A DNA stretch of 64,000 nucleotides from Fodinibius salsisoli (GCF_026229185.1 NZ_JAGGJA010000017.1:35770-99769), one strand, 5' to 3'; shown: positions 10,027 to 18,627, numbered from the stretch's first letter. Numbers and translations: made by a program. The notes: generated from the sequence alone by a model not told the origin.

Positions 10027-10559
10027 ATAGGGAACAGTTAGAACATGCTATTAGAGCAGCCTGTGATGTTTCAGGGGATAGAGAACTTTTTGTGTTTGGC
10101 TCCCAGGCTATACTCGGACAGTTCCCCGATGCAGATGAACAGCTTCGGAGATCGATAGAAGTTGATTTAAGTCCTAAAAATAAACCAGAAACTATTGATA
10201 GGATTGATGGAGCACTTGGAGAGAATTCAGTTTTTCATCAAACGCATGGTTTTTATGTACATGGCGTTTCTGTAGAAACAGCAGCACTTCCGGAAGGTTG
10301 GAAAGGGAGAACCAATAAAGTTCAAGATTATATGGACGAACAGAAGGTTGGTTGGTGTGTGGAGGCGCATGATTTGGCCGCCAGCAAGCTTATCGCTTTT
10401 CGGGAAAAAGATACCAGCTTTGTTAGAAGGCTTATTCTGGGAGATTTAATTAATGTTGAAGAATTATTTAGTCGTCTACAATTGATCAATACTGATAAGG
10501 AGTTAGAAGAGAGAGCAAGAAATTGGCTGAAACGGATAGCTGAGGAATTAGATAGGTAG
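10023..10559 (+). CDS. DUF6036-type nucleotidyltransferase-like protein (possible toxin)
   Basis: About 178 residues resembling the DUF6036 branch of the nucleotidyltransferase fold: the motif FVFGSQAILGQFP followed by LRRSIEVDLSPK has the GS and the acidic D-x-D-like positions of this superfamily, and VEAHDLAASKLIAFREKD matches the helical C-terminal part shared with AbiEii-like enzymes. It starts inside the stop of the winged-helix gene, so translation is coupled. Such pairs are candidate type IV toxin-antitoxin or abortive-infection systems; whether this one is toxic cannot be read from sequence. Confidence 0.68.
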   Translation: MNREQLEHAIRAACDVSGDRELFVFGSQAILGQFPDADEQLRRSIEVDLSPKNKPETIDRIDGALGENSVFHQTHGFYVHGVSVETAALPEGWKGRTNKVQDYMDEQKVGWCVEAHDLAASKLIAFREKDTSFVRRLILGDLINVEELFSRLQLINTDKELEERARNWLKRIAEELDR

Positions 10560-10985
10560 GAAATTGAATTTTTAAGGGAAGCTGTGTTCAAATGGTTATG
10601 CAGGAAACAATCCATACACAAAATCCAACCTATTGAACGAGAAAAAATAAGAAGGATTGTAACTCCAATTCTTGTACCATTCTGATACCGGAATAAAAAC
10701 AGTGACCTTTCCTGAGGTGAAGATGGGGATGTATGTAACAGATTGGTGATCAACAACTTAGAAAAGAGTACGCCTGAGAGGATTCGAACCCCTAACCTCC
10801 TGATCCGTAATCAGTTCTCACCCTTTTATCAACCATTCTTATTTGTTATTATTATTCCTTTAACTCCATGATATACTTGAGATTAGCATTTATTATGCTA
10901 TCTTGTCTTTTCTCATTCACTGTCACATTGTGTGACCCAAAAGTGACCCAAATTTAGTTTCTCCATCAAAGTTGAAGATTGTACT
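10560..10985. promoter_or_regulatory. Left junction region with paired integrase arm-type repeats
   Basis: The stretch up to 10765 is resident DNA with no gene seen. Inside the element, GTGACCCAAA occurs at 10932-10941 and 10943-10952 with an 11-bp step. The same pair, same step and orientation, recurs at 60879-60899 near the right end. Such short repeats inside both ends are typical of arm-type binding sites for the N-terminal domain of tyrosine integrases. An inverted GTCAC/GTGAC pair overlaps the first copy. The integrase promoter must also lie here. Confidence 0.6.
10766..10814. repeat. attL: Left attachment-site copy (49-bp repeat, 3' part of tRNA-Arg)
   Basis: These 49 bases are identical to 60982-61030. 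They reproduce the last 46 nt of the tRNA-Arg gene, from the anticodon stem to the 3' end, plus 3 flanking bases; identity ends abruptly on both sides. The 5' half of the tRNA is absent here, so this is the integration scar and not a gene. It lies 171 bp before the integrase start. The attL label simply means the left end in this window. Confidence 0.93.
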
Positions 10986-12248
10986 ATGCCAAAAGAGAAG
11001 TTAGACCATCAGAAGATTTCAAGCTTAGGGATACCAGAAAAAGCAACTTCATATTATGATACGATTGAAACAGGATTAATGCTAAGACACTCTGCAGCTG
11101 GTAGCAAAACTTTTTGCTATCGTTACAGGTTTAATGGTAAAAAGAGGCGTTATACTATTGGGCAATTTCCTGGGATCAGTCTAAGGAAAGCAAGAGAGAA
11201 AGTCAGAGAACTCAAGGTAGAAGTTAATAATGGATTCGATCCCCAGGTTGAAAAACGAAAAAAGAGATACCAACCTGAATCTAAAGATTTCCAAGAACTC
11301 GTCGATATTTATAAGAAACGTTATTTACCGACTCTTCGTGAATCTACCCAGGCCGAATATAACCGGATCTTGGATAATGAATTATTGCCTGAGCTAAAAG
11401 GTTTGCCGGTAACTGAGATATCTGAGCATCACATAAGAAGTATTTTAGAAACAAAAGCGATTAAAGATGGATCGCCCACGATGGCCAATCGAATTAGAGC
11501 AGTGCTCTCAAGTCTATTTAAGTTTGCCATTAAAAAACTTGGAATTAAAATTTCTAATAATCCTGTCAAAGCTACATCTCCATACAAATCAGGTGAAAAT
11601 AAAAGGAATAGAGTTTACGATGAAGAAGAAATTAGAAACCTGTGGAGCTTTTTTGAAAAGCAGAATCCAGCTATAGAGGCAATCTTTAAGATGCTTTTGC
11701 TAACCGGCCAGCGTAAAACAGAAACTATGCGAATGAAGTGGTCGGATATCGAAATGGAGAAACCCTATAAACGTACTAGGTTTGACGATGAAGGCAACGA
11801 ATACTCAGAGGCATTTTTAGCTAATGTATGGACAATTCCAGCAGAAAATGCAAAAAATAAGAGGTCTCATGAAATACCATTATCTAAAATGCCAATGGAT
11901 ATAATTAAAGAGATGCAATCAATATCAGAAGGAGGGGAGTATGTATTCAAATCTCCAAGGAAAGATAAAAAGCCAGTTGTGTCTTTGAGGTCAGCAGTTC
12001 AGAGAATTCAAAAATATTCGAAAGTTTCGGATTTCAGACTACATGATCTGCGACGCACGGTTGCTACTTATATGGCTGAGAGTGGTACCAGTCCCATGGT
12101 CATTGGAAAAGTCTTAAACCATAAAGGATTGGCTAAAGAAAATAGCATTACGGCCAGATATAACAGACATGATTATATGGATCAGAAAAGGCAGGCTTTG
12201 AATCGATGGAATAGCCGATTAAAAATAATTCTTAATAAAAGGAAATAA
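10986..12248 (+). CDS. int: P4-type tyrosine integrase
   Basis: Site-specific recombinase expected to insert and excise the element at the tRNA-Arg gene. Order of domains: N-terminal DUF4102-like arm-binding domain (GSKTFCYRYRFNGKKRRYTI, residues about 35-60), core-binding SAM-like domain (about 100-195) and the catalytic domain with TGQRKTE (first Arg, about 243), HDLRRT (His and second Arg, about 352), LNHKG (377) and the nucleophile region ARYNRHDY (about 391). All catalytic residues are present and the length of 420 is normal for P4-like integrases, so the enzyme looks functional. It faces into the element from the left attachment site, 50 kb from the intact tRNA copy. Confidence 0.96.
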   Translation: MPKEKLDHQKISSLGIPEKATSYYDTIETGLMLRHSAAGSKTFCYRYRFNGKKRRYTIGQFPGISLRKAREKVRELKVEVNNGFDPQVEKRKKRYQPESKDFQELVDIYKKRYLPTLRESTQAEYNRILDNELLPELKGLPVTEISEHHIRSILETKAIKDGSPTMANRIRAVLSSLFKFAIKKLGIKISNNPVKATSPYKSGENKRNRVYDEEEIRNLWSFFEKQNPAIEAIFKMLLLTGQRKTETMRMKWSDIEMEKPYKRTRFDDEGNEYSEAFLANVWTIPAENAKNKRSHEIPLSKMPMDIIKEMQSISEGGEYVFKSPRKDKKPVVSLRSAVQRIQKYSKVSDFRLHDLRRTVATYMAESGTSPMVIGKVLNHKGLAKENSITARYNRHDYMDQKRQALNRWNSRLKIILNKRK

Positions 12249-12252
12249 ATTT

Positions 12253-13107
12253 ATGGAATATTCTATAGGTCCAGTTGAAAAAAAGTATCGAAAATGTAAA
12301 CGTTATTTTGAGTTCTACAAGTCTTCTGATGATAAAATTGAAGCACTTGAAACTTTAAGTAATGTTCAATCTAAGTTCGAACAAAGAAGAGATGACTTAG
12401 AAGAGATAATAAATTTTTTGGTTGACGATTTAACTTTTTTTGTGGAGTCTTTTATTGAGAAACATTCCAAAAATGAGGTCACAGATTCTTCAAGAGAAAA
12501 CCTGTTAGAACGAAAAAGAAGACAATTTATAAAAAGATTTCAGCAAGATATACTTCAAGCAAATTCAATTCATCGGTTAGAATCAATTAAAGAGTATACT
12601 CAGAAAGATCTCTATGAGCATCTGTTAGAGTATACTGATGAAGTTGCTAAAAATGTATTTCAAAGTTCTATTAAAAATGTAATAGAAAAGGGTAGGTTGT
12701 ACTTAAATGCTAAATATCATTTAATGACTATAGATTATATCGTCAAGAAAATAATTGACAAAAATTATCCAGATCAAGTGATTCCAAATTCACTTTGGGG
12801 TCAACTATATCAAAAAGAAAAGCTAAATAGGTCTTCAAACTATTTAACTAAAACCCAGAAAAATAAACAGAAGACGATAAATAGGCATTATCTGAGTAAG
12901 ATAATCAAAGAAGCCGAGAAGTTGTTGAAAGAAGATCATTTGAGATGTATTACTGAAGGTGGAAATGCTACAAGGTTTTTTTATAAAACGGTTCATAGCA
13001 AATTATCGGAAGTTGAGGTTGATGGCGAAACGATAGGTGTTCCTTCAGATGAGACGGTTCGAAATCGACTTAATGACTATTTAAAAGAGATTTTCGAAAC
13101 TAGTTAG
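12253..13107 (+). CDS. Unknown protein, 284 aa, linked to the integrase gene
   Basis: Not recognised. Starts 4 nt after the integrase stop, so it is probably co-transcribed. The protein is rich in Lys and Glu, almost entirely helical by pattern, with no signal peptide, membrane segment or known catalytic motif. The C-terminal part (TINRHYLSKIIKEAEKL and PSDETVRNRLNDYLKEI) looks like a small helical DNA-contact or dimer region, but this is only an impression. AT-rich like its neighbours. Position between the integrase and an AlpA-like gene suggests an element-specific accessory or recombination-control role. Confidence 0.6.
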   Translation: MEYSIGPVEKKYRKCKRYFEFYKSSDDKIEALETLSNVQSKFEQRRDDLEEIINFLVDDLTFFVESFIEKHSKNEVTDSSRENLLERKRRQFIKRFQQDILQANSIHRLESIKEYTQKDLYEHLLEYTDEVAKNVFQSSIKNVIEKGRLYLNAKYHLMTIDYIVKKIIDKNYPDQVIPNSLWGQLYQKEKLNRSSNYLTKTQKNKQKTINRHYLSKIIKEAEKLLKEDHLRCITEGGNATRFFYKTVHSKLSEVEVDGETIGVPSDETVRNRLNDYLKEIFETS

Positions 13108-13244
13108 TAGTGGGTTAGTAATGGCTTAGTAACACAATATAGTGATTTTCATTACCTGTTAAGTGTTTATTTCATATGGATATATAATAATTCATAGATA
13201 GCTTTATGAGTGAATGAGAACAAAAAATAACTCATAAAGCTACT

Positions 13245-13433
13245 ATGAAAGACTTACAACTTATACGCCCCTCTGAGCTGTGTGACATTTTATCTATCAG
13301 TATCGCGACCTTGTACCGTTGGGAAGCACAAGGGAAACTGCCAATAAAAAAAGTCAAACTAGGGCCAGGGGCAGTAGGTTTTAAAAAATCCGATGTCGAA
13401 GCCTGGATTGAAGAGAGTACTGATTCAGATTGA
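13245..13433 (+). CDS. AlpA/excisionase-like helix-turn-helix protein
   Basis: Small 62-residue MerR-like helix-turn-helix protein of the AlpA/excisionase type: RPSELCDILSISIATLYRWE gives the helix-turn-helix and the recognition helix, followed by a basic wing (GKLPIKKVKLGPGAVGFKK) and DVEAWI. In P4-like elements such proteins activate the integrase gene or act as recombination directionality factor. Its place between the integrase and the replication gene fits either role. Confidence 0.85.
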   Translation: MKDLQLIRPSELCDILSISIATLYRWEAQGKLPIKKVKLGPGAVGFKKSDVEAWIEESTDSD

Positions 13434-13488
13434 TGTAAAATAGCACCTCTTTCTCTGAATTTAGAACTTGACTCTTATTTAAACACTG

Positions 13489-14388
13489 ATGAATAGTAAA
13501 TCTACCTCTATGTCATATCCAGGAAAAATTGATATTCCTTATGATAGATTATATGCCCCAGCAATATTTGGAAGGGTGTCTTTTCCTCATCGAGATCCTA
13601 AAGCAAAAACGTATTTGCGAGCAGATAATGAATATATTTTTTCAATAGAATCTGGCCATAAATACATGGATAAAAGTGCTTCACTTGAACCTTATGGAAT
13701 ACCATTTGGGATCTATCCACGATTACTTCTCCTGTTAATTACTTCTTATGCAAAGCATGAAGCAACGCGGGAGATTATTCTATCTGAGAGTATCACAAAG
13801 TTTATGAGGTCTATTGGGTATGATCTTACTGGAGGAAAAACTGGAACACTCGCCCAGTTAAATAATCAATTAGATCGACTCTTAAATTGCAGGCTCTGTT
13901 TTAGAAGAAATAAGAAGTCAAAAACGGGGCAAATTAAAAAAAGTAAGGATTATTTAAATCAAATTACCAGAATTGAGCTCTGGGAAAGTGGGGAGGGAAC
14001 CGAAACTAATAGGCAAGTAAAAGCGGTTATTTCTGAATCTTTTTATAGATGGATTCAAGAAACCGCTTATCCAGTCAATCGCAAAACTGTTGAAGCATTG
14101 AGATCTTCGCTTTTGACCTTAGACCTTTACTTGTTCTTATGTAGCAGAACTTATCGCATTAATCCCAGAAAATATGAGACTTATATAAGTTGGTCTTCAT
14201 TGGAAAAACAACTTGGTACAAATTATAAAGAAACCAAAGAGTTTGCTCGTAAAGCAAGAAAGTCAATTACTAAGATTATTGATTGGTATCCAGAATTAAA
14301 TGTACGATTTGAAAGAGGATGTTTGGTAATCGTTTCAACATCCCAACCACACATTAAAAGTTATCCACAAAAACAAGTTAATAAATGA
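13489..14388 (+). CDS. repA: RepA-type plasmid replication initiator
   Basis: Resembles the plasmid-encoded RepA family (RepA_C): the stretch PYGIPFGIYPRLLLLLITSYA followed by SITKFMRSIGYDLTGGKTG is the family signature (residues about 80-125), then RLLNCRLCFRR and a winged-helix C-terminal half (DLYLFLCSRTYRINPRKY; SWSSLEKQLGTNY). It binds iterons and opens the origin in related plasmids. Three 18-bp iterons and DnaA boxes lie directly after and inside the 3' end, so gene and origin form a complete-looking replicon. This is unusual for a chromosomally integrated element and implies an autonomous plasmid phase. Confidence 0.82.
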   Translation: MNSKSTSMSYPGKIDIPYDRLYAPAIFGRVSFPHRDPKAKTYLRADNEYIFSIESGHKYMDKSASLEPYGIPFGIYPRLLLLLITSYAKHEATREIILSESITKFMRSIGYDLTGGKTGTLAQLNNQLDRLLNCRLCFRRNKKSKTGQIKKSKDYLNQITRIELWESGEGTETNRQVKAVISESFYRWIQETAYPVNRKTVEALRSSLLTLDLYLFLCSRTYRINPRKYETYISWSSLEKQLGTNYKETKEFARKARKSITKIIDWYPELNVRFERGCLVIVSTSQPHIKSYPQKQVNK

Positions 14389-14520
14389 AGTTGTCCACGC
14401 ATACTAAGTACACTAACCCACGCATATTAAGTACACTTTGGCACGCATACTAAGTACACCACCCTATAGTATTACCTATAGTAAATCCTGTAGTAATACT
14501 GAGGGTCATGTGGAAAACTT
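14361..14520. other. oriV: Iteron-type replication origin (oriV)
   Basis: A consensus DnaA box TTATCCACA lies at 14361-14369 inside the 3' end of repA. Three 18-bp iterons follow at 14396-14413, 14419-14436 and 14442-14459; they read CACGCATACTAAGTACAC except for one C-to-T change in the second, and are spaced exactly 23 bp apart, about two helical turns. A repetitive AT-rich segment (CCTATAG and TAGTAATAC motifs, 14463-14500) comes next as a likely unwinding region, then a second DnaA box (TTTTCCACA on the minus strand, 14509-14517). This is the classic layout of an iteron plasmid origin. Confidence 0.82.
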
Positions 14521-14874
14521 ATTGAACTGTTATTACGCAGGATCGAGAGGTAAAGGAAGGCTTGAAATAATTGGTGGTTTAAGTGAAAAGCGATTTCTAA
14601 CTATTTATGGATGATTGCGCTTCCAACCTTGGAGAAAGAAAAAACCTATAGGAGTGTATGGTTGAAGTAAGCATTTATTTCGGAATTGCGAGTGATATAG
14701 CTGGGTGATAGGTATGCAAGCCATTGGGTACGTGGCACATATCATTTTCGCTAACGCTCATAGATATGGCTACCTACCCGGCTTGCCTATTCACAGCTCG
14801 GCTAACGCCGACTGCTCAAAGGCCCGTATGATGGGGCAAAATTTAAAGACTAATACAAGAATTACGTTGGTACA
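14521..14874. other. oriT: Candidate transfer origin (oriT) region upstream of mobC
   Basis: Gene-free stretch between the replication origin and the mobilisation genes. It holds long, imperfect inverted repeats: ATAGGTATGCAAGCC near 14708 against GGCTTGCCTAT near 14780, and inside them GGGTACGTGGCACATATC against GATATGGCTACCTACCC, leaving a loop of about 20 nt. Placement next to mobC and the relaxase gene is where oriT normally lies in mobilisable elements. The nick site cannot be assigned from sequence alone. Confidence 0.5.
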
Positions 14875-15249
14875 ATGAATGATAAAATGCGACATACGCC
14901 TTCGGTATCGTTACAAACAGATGAAAAGGAATGGCTGAAAACCCAGGCAGACAAAGCAGGTATTACCTATACCAATTATATGCGGAAGGTTGCGCTTTGC
15001 CAACTGCCTCAGGCTGAGATTCCTTTTCGGAAAGAGGACCGCCGGTTACCGTTTAAAAACGGGATTTCCCAGCGAGATATGGAGCGGGTTATCGATTACG
15101 ATTTGGCCAAGGTTGGCAACAACATGAATCAGATTGCCCGGAAGCTAAATGAAGGTGCCTCGGCTGATGAAAAAATGATTGAGCAGATGGACGAGATCTG
15201 GAAAGATATTGATCAAATAACCAATACCATTTTAACCGCACTGGGATAG
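14875..15249 (+). CDS. mobC: MobC-like relaxosome accessory protein
   Basis: A 124-residue protein with a ribbon-helix-helix start (TPSVSLQTDEKEWLKTQADKA, then TYTNYMRKVAL) and the MobC signature toward the C terminus (DYDLAKVGNNMNQIARKLNE). MobC proteins bind oriT and help the relaxase open the strands. The gene is followed after 4 nt by the relaxase gene, forming a mobilisation operon, and is preceded by the hairpin-rich candidate oriT. Confidence 0.87.
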   Translation: MNDKMRHTPSVSLQTDEKEWLKTQADKAGITYTNYMRKVALCQLPQAEIPFRKEDRRLPFKNGISQRDMERVIDYDLAKVGNNMNQIARKLNEGASADEKMIEQMDEIWKDIDQITNTILTALG

Positions 15250-15253
15250 TATC

Positions 15254-17440
15254 ATGATTGGAAAAAAAGTTTCCGCAGGCGATCATTTTTATCAGTGTTT
15301 AACCTATAACGCCCGGGAAAAAAACAGGGCAGGGGAGAAGAAGTGTGAGTGGGTGGAGTACCGAAATGTATCGACTAACGATGCTCGTATTGCCGCCAAG
15401 CAAATGAGCAGAACAGCTGAACGAAAATACCGGTCCGATGCCAAAGATCCGTTATACCATTACATGATCAGTTGGGACCAGGAAGACAACCCGACAAAAG
15501 AGCAGATGATCGAAGTGGCCGACCGGTGGATAGTGCACATGGGATTGGAGGACCGGCAGTTACAGATTGCATCTCATGTTGACAAACCATACTCGCATAT
15601 CCACATAGCGTTTAACCGGGTTCATCCCCAACACCATCGGTCTTGGGATGATACTAATGATTATAAGCGAGGGGAGACGGTACTCAAAGAATTAGAGCGG
15701 GAGTTTGGCTGGACAATCGTGCCGGGCAAGCACCACCCGGAGTTAGGGATTGCAATTGAGGGGCGAGCCCCTGAAGCCTGGGAGATACATGCAGAAAAGC
15801 GCCTCACCGAAATTGCAGCCGGGATGGGCGTGGACCCCGACAGCGTAGACGGGCGGAATATTATGGGCAAGTGCGAGGAACTCAAAGATGAGCTTTGGGC
15901 CGTTTACGACAAGGGCAAGGAAGGCTCCTTTAAGGCCTTTGATCAGGTGCTGGACCAGAAAGGGCTATGGGTGGATATGGCTCGCAACAAGAAAGGCATG
16001 GTTATTTTTGACGGACGCTACCACGTGAAGGCCAGTGATGTTCAACGCCAATTTTCAGGCCCCAGCCTGGAAGGGCAGTTTGGGGAGTCCCTGGAAGATT
16101 ATATCAACGAGCGGGAGCAGGACATGAGCCCGGAGGGCGGTATTACCCTGGCAACCGACTGGAAGAAGGCCCTGGACATCGAAGAGCAAAAGGTCGTAGA
16201 GCAGGTGCTCACCAGCCGGCTCCCCCGGATGAAAAAACGGTACCGGGAGCTTGTTGAGCTGGATAAGGCCTATACAAGGCGGGTAAGGGAAATTGAAAAA
16301 GAGATCACCGAAGAAGTGGAATATGCGTTTGGGATGGGCAAGGAGCCCCAGCAGCGGATACAGGCGTTCTTAGATGAGACGGCTCCTGAGGAGCGAGTGG
16401 ACAGGATGGTAGAGGCGCTTCATGCGGATCCGGAACAATTTGGCCGGGTAAGGGACGAGCAGGCGGTCCAATACCTTATTGAATCCTTTGAGAAGGTTAC
16501 AGAGGCCGATGGCGAGTTCGGGCACTATTTTGAGGGGCGAACCCAAGAAGAACGAAAAAAAGAGCTGCAGCGGATGAGAGAAGGTCTGACCGACCGGCAC
16601 GCCCAGCTAACCCGTATTAAAGGGCAGCTGGCCCGCAGGGGCCGCCGGGTGGTCGCTAAACACAGTGAGGCGGGGCAGGCGCTTGCGGCGACCTATAACA
16701 AGTCGCTTAGCCTATACCGGGCAGTGGGGATGATTCACAACTATTTTATTAAAGAGGTCCCTGTGGGCCGGAATAAGGAGTTAGATCGGCAGATGTCCAA
16801 GGCGTTACAACAGATAAACGCCTCATTTAACCGGGCCTACCAGAACCCGGCCGAAGCCAAGCAATACTTCAGCGAAATCGCCTGGAATGATTATAAGAAT
16901 GAAAAAGAGGGCATCGATTTAGTGAGGGATATTTTCCGGGAGCCCCAAAAGTTTGGAGAGGTCAAAGATATAGGTGAGCTGGAATTGCTGGAAGATGTGC
17001 TCCGGATGCCCGAGGAGATCAGAGAACGACATGCAGACTTTTTAACTAACCTGGAAAAGGCCGCAGAGGACAGGCCGGGAGCAGCCAAGGATCCGGTCAC
17101 CTATTTCAAACAGCTGCCGGACGTCTATGAGCGTAATCATAGTCTGGTAGGCGGGCTTTCGGTGGCCCAGGAACTCAACCGATGGGTTGGCCGCGTGGCC
17201 AGCACCACCCCGGCGGGCCGGGCGATTGTTCAGGCCGGGGCTGTAGGTATCAAACTATCCAAGAGCCTGGCCCGTATGCTTTCATCGCCCGGCCAAGGGG
17301 GCATGAATGCCATACGGACCGTGATTAAGGATAGCGTAAGCATAACCAAGGTTACAGGCATAGCAAAAGGATTTGAGCAAACGAAGAGACGATCCCGGGA
17401 TTGGGGCCAGGAGCGCGGGGATGAAGGCCTCGGGCGCTAA
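15254..17440 (+). CDS. mobA: MobA/VirD2-type relaxase
   Basis: Conjugative relaxase that nicks oriT and carries the strand to the recipient. The N-terminal 200 residues form the relaxase domain: YQCLTYNAREK (candidate Tyr nucleophile), then the three-His metal site in HVDKPYSHIHIAFNRVHP. The remaining 500 residues are long charged helices, probable coiled coil, ending in a basic tail (FEQTKRRSRDWGQERG). Length 728 is long but normal for mobilisable Bacteroidota elements. Base composition is clearly GC-richer than the integrase and repA genes, indicating a separate origin. No mating-pair formation genes are in the element, so transfer would depend on a helper. Confidence 0.9.
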   Translation: MIGKKVSAGDHFYQCLTYNAREKNRAGEKKCEWVEYRNVSTNDARIAAKQMSRTAERKYRSDAKDPLYHYMISWDQEDNPTKEQMIEVADRWIVHMGLEDRQLQIASHVDKPYSHIHIAFNRVHPQHHRSWDDTNDYKRGETVLKELEREFGWTIVPGKHHPELGIAIEGRAPEAWEIHAEKRLTEIAAGMGVDPDSVDGRNIMGKCEELKDELWAVYDKGKEGSFKAFDQVLDQKGLWVDMARNKKGMVIFDGRYHVKASDVQRQFSGPSLEGQFGESLEDYINEREQDMSPEGGITLATDWKKALDIEEQKVVEQVLTSRLPRMKKRYRELVELDKAYTRRVREIEKEITEEVEYAFGMGKEPQQRIQAFLDETAPEERVDRMVEALHADPEQFGRVRDEQAVQYLIESFEKVTEADGEFGHYFEGRTQEERKKELQRMREGLTDRHAQLTRIKGQLARRGRRVVAKHSEAGQALAATYNKSLSLYRAVGMIHNYFIKEVPVGRNKELDRQMSKALQQINASFNRAYQNPAEAKQYFSEIAWNDYKNEKEGIDLVRDIFREPQKFGEVKDIGELELLEDVLRMPEEIRERHADFLTNLEKAAEDRPGAAKDPVTYFKQLPDVYERNHSLVGGLSVAQELNRWVGRVASTTPAGRAIVQAGAVGIKLSKSLARMLSSPGQGGMNAIRTVIKDSVSITKVTGIAKGFEQTKRRSRDWGQERGDEGLGR

Positions 17441-17473
17441 CCCCATCCCTTCCGCCTTGACGAAAGAAAAACC

Positions 17474-17493
17474 TGGGGGAGCTGGCTCCCCCA
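17474..17493. terminator. GC-rich hairpin between relaxase and parA
   Basis: Perfect inverted repeat TGGGGGAG / CTCCCCCA with a 4-nt loop. Read on the minus strand it is followed by GGTTTTTCTTT, so it could stop antisense transcription; on the plus strand no T run follows. It may act as a transcription barrier between the mob and par units, or as an operator. Confidence 0.45.
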
Positions 17494-17549
17494 CTGCATG
17501 AAGGTAGTGCAGCGGAATACACGTAATACATAACCAAAACCAACAACGA

Positions 17550-18326
17550 ATGATGAACTGCATAGCTATTACCAATCAAAAAGGTGGGGTAGCCAAAACC
17601 ACCACCGCCGTGAATCTTGCCGGAGGGCTGCAGCGGCTGGGGAAATCCGTGCTGCTTGTTGACTCGGATCCCCAAGCCAATGCGACCTCGCATTTGGGAA
17701 TTGACCGCAAGCGACTTAAGAAGACTTTGGACAACCTGTACTATGAATCGGATCTGGATATTTCGGAGGTACTCATCTCGCGCAACGGATTTACTGGACT
17801 GGACGTGCTTCCCGCCGGGGAGCCACTGGCCTACGCCGAGCAGAAACTCAGCGGGGTGCCGGTCAAAGAGACCCTGCTTTCGGAGCGACTAGCTCAAGTG
17901 GAGGAGGATTACGACTATATCATCATCGATTGTCCGCCCAATTTGGGCTTTCTGACGATGAACGCCTTCGTGGCAGCCACGGATATGCTTGTAGTCATCA
18001 AACCGGAGTATTTCGCCTTGGAGGGGCTGGTGCACATTTCCAGGAAAGCGAACATGATCAAAGAGCGAATAAATCCCGACCTGAACCTGTCCGGTTATCT
18101 GCTGGCCAACTACGACGGCCGCAAAAACCAGCATAAAGCTATTCGAAAAGCGGTCACCGAAAAATTTCCGGAGAAGGTCTTCCAGACCATTATCCGGACC
18201 AACGCGAGGCTGAGCAATGCCACCTCCCAGGGACAAACGATCTTTGAGTATGACCCCAAATCCCATGGAGCAACTGACTATATGAACCTATCCAAAGAAG
18301 TGGAGGAGCGCTATGGCCGACGATGA
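17550..18326 (+). CDS. parA: ParA-family partition ATPase
   Basis: Walker-type cytoskeletal ATPase that positions plasmid DNA before division. Residues 8-20 give the deviant Walker A (KGGVAKTTTAV), then DSDPQANAT, and a Walker B-like IIDCPPNLGFLTMNAF near residue 130. Length 258 is that of small type Ib or Soj-like ParA proteins with no N-terminal helix-turn-helix. The next gene overlaps by 14 nt and encodes a ribbon-helix-helix partner. TAATAC repeats occur just upstream. Partition genes in an integrated element again point to a plasmid phase. Confidence 0.93.
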   Translation: MMNCIAITNQKGGVAKTTTAVNLAGGLQRLGKSVLLVDSDPQANATSHLGIDRKRLKKTLDNLYYESDLDISEVLISRNGFTGLDVLPAGEPLAYAEQKLSGVPVKETLLSERLAQVEEDYDYIIIDCPPNLGFLTMNAFVAATDMLVVIKPEYFALEGLVHISRKANMIKERINPDLNLSGYLLANYDGRKNQHKAIRKAVTEKFPEKVFQTIIRTNARLSNATSQGQTIFEYDPKSHGATDYMNLSKEVEERYGRR

Positions 18327-18627
18327 ATTTAATATTGAGGAGTTGATCTCCGGCCAACATGGATCCGGGAATGATGTACCCCAATCCAATACACGCACTA
18401 CAAGTAATACATCTAATACTGATGCTACATCCACTACAGCTAATACGGATTCCACCCCGCATCCTTTTTCAGTGCGGCTGAACCAGGAATATGTAGAGAT
18501 TATTAAGGCCTTGGCCTGGTGGAAGCGGATCAGCCAGCGTGCGTTTATTGAGCAGTGTATTACCTATGCCTTAGAAGAAATGAACGACGAGCGCCTAACG
18601 GAAATAATTGATAGGTATAACGAATAA
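18313..18627 (+). CDS. Small ParB/ParG-like ribbon-helix-helix partner of ParA
   Basis: A 104-residue protein with a disordered acidic, then Ser/Thr/Asn-rich N terminus (SNTSNTDATSTTANTD) and a C-terminal ribbon-helix-helix-like domain (FSVRLNQEYVEIIKALAWW, then SQRAFIEQCITYALEEM). This layout matches the small centromere-binding partners of type Ib ParA proteins: the flexible tail stimulates ParA and the C-terminal domain binds DNA. The gene overlaps parA. The tail coding segment contains four (T)AATAC motifs, like those before parA. Confidence 0.78.
   Translation: MADDEFNIEELISGQHGSGNDVPQSNTRTTSNTSNTDATSTTANTDSTPHPFSVRLNQEYVEIIKALAWWKRISQRAFIEQCITYALEEMNDERLTEIIDRYNE

Noticed and set aside
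10328..10756. 142-codon minus-strand frame over the DUF6036 gene
   Set aside because: Mostly antisense to a gene with clear family motifs; Ser/Leu-rich product of the kind given by shadow frames.
10766..10814. Second tRNA-Arg gene at the left end
   Set aside because: Only the 3' half of the tRNA is present; the 5' half and the D arm are missing, so it is an attachment-site copy.
14396..14459. Three repeats considered as a CRISPR array
   Set aside because: Repeat unit 18 bp with 5-bp gaps, directly after repA and with DnaA boxes; these are iterons.
14875..18627. Self-transmissible conjugative element (ICE)
   Set aside because: Relaxase and MobC are present but no coupling protein, VirB4 or Tra-type genes occur anywhere in the element.
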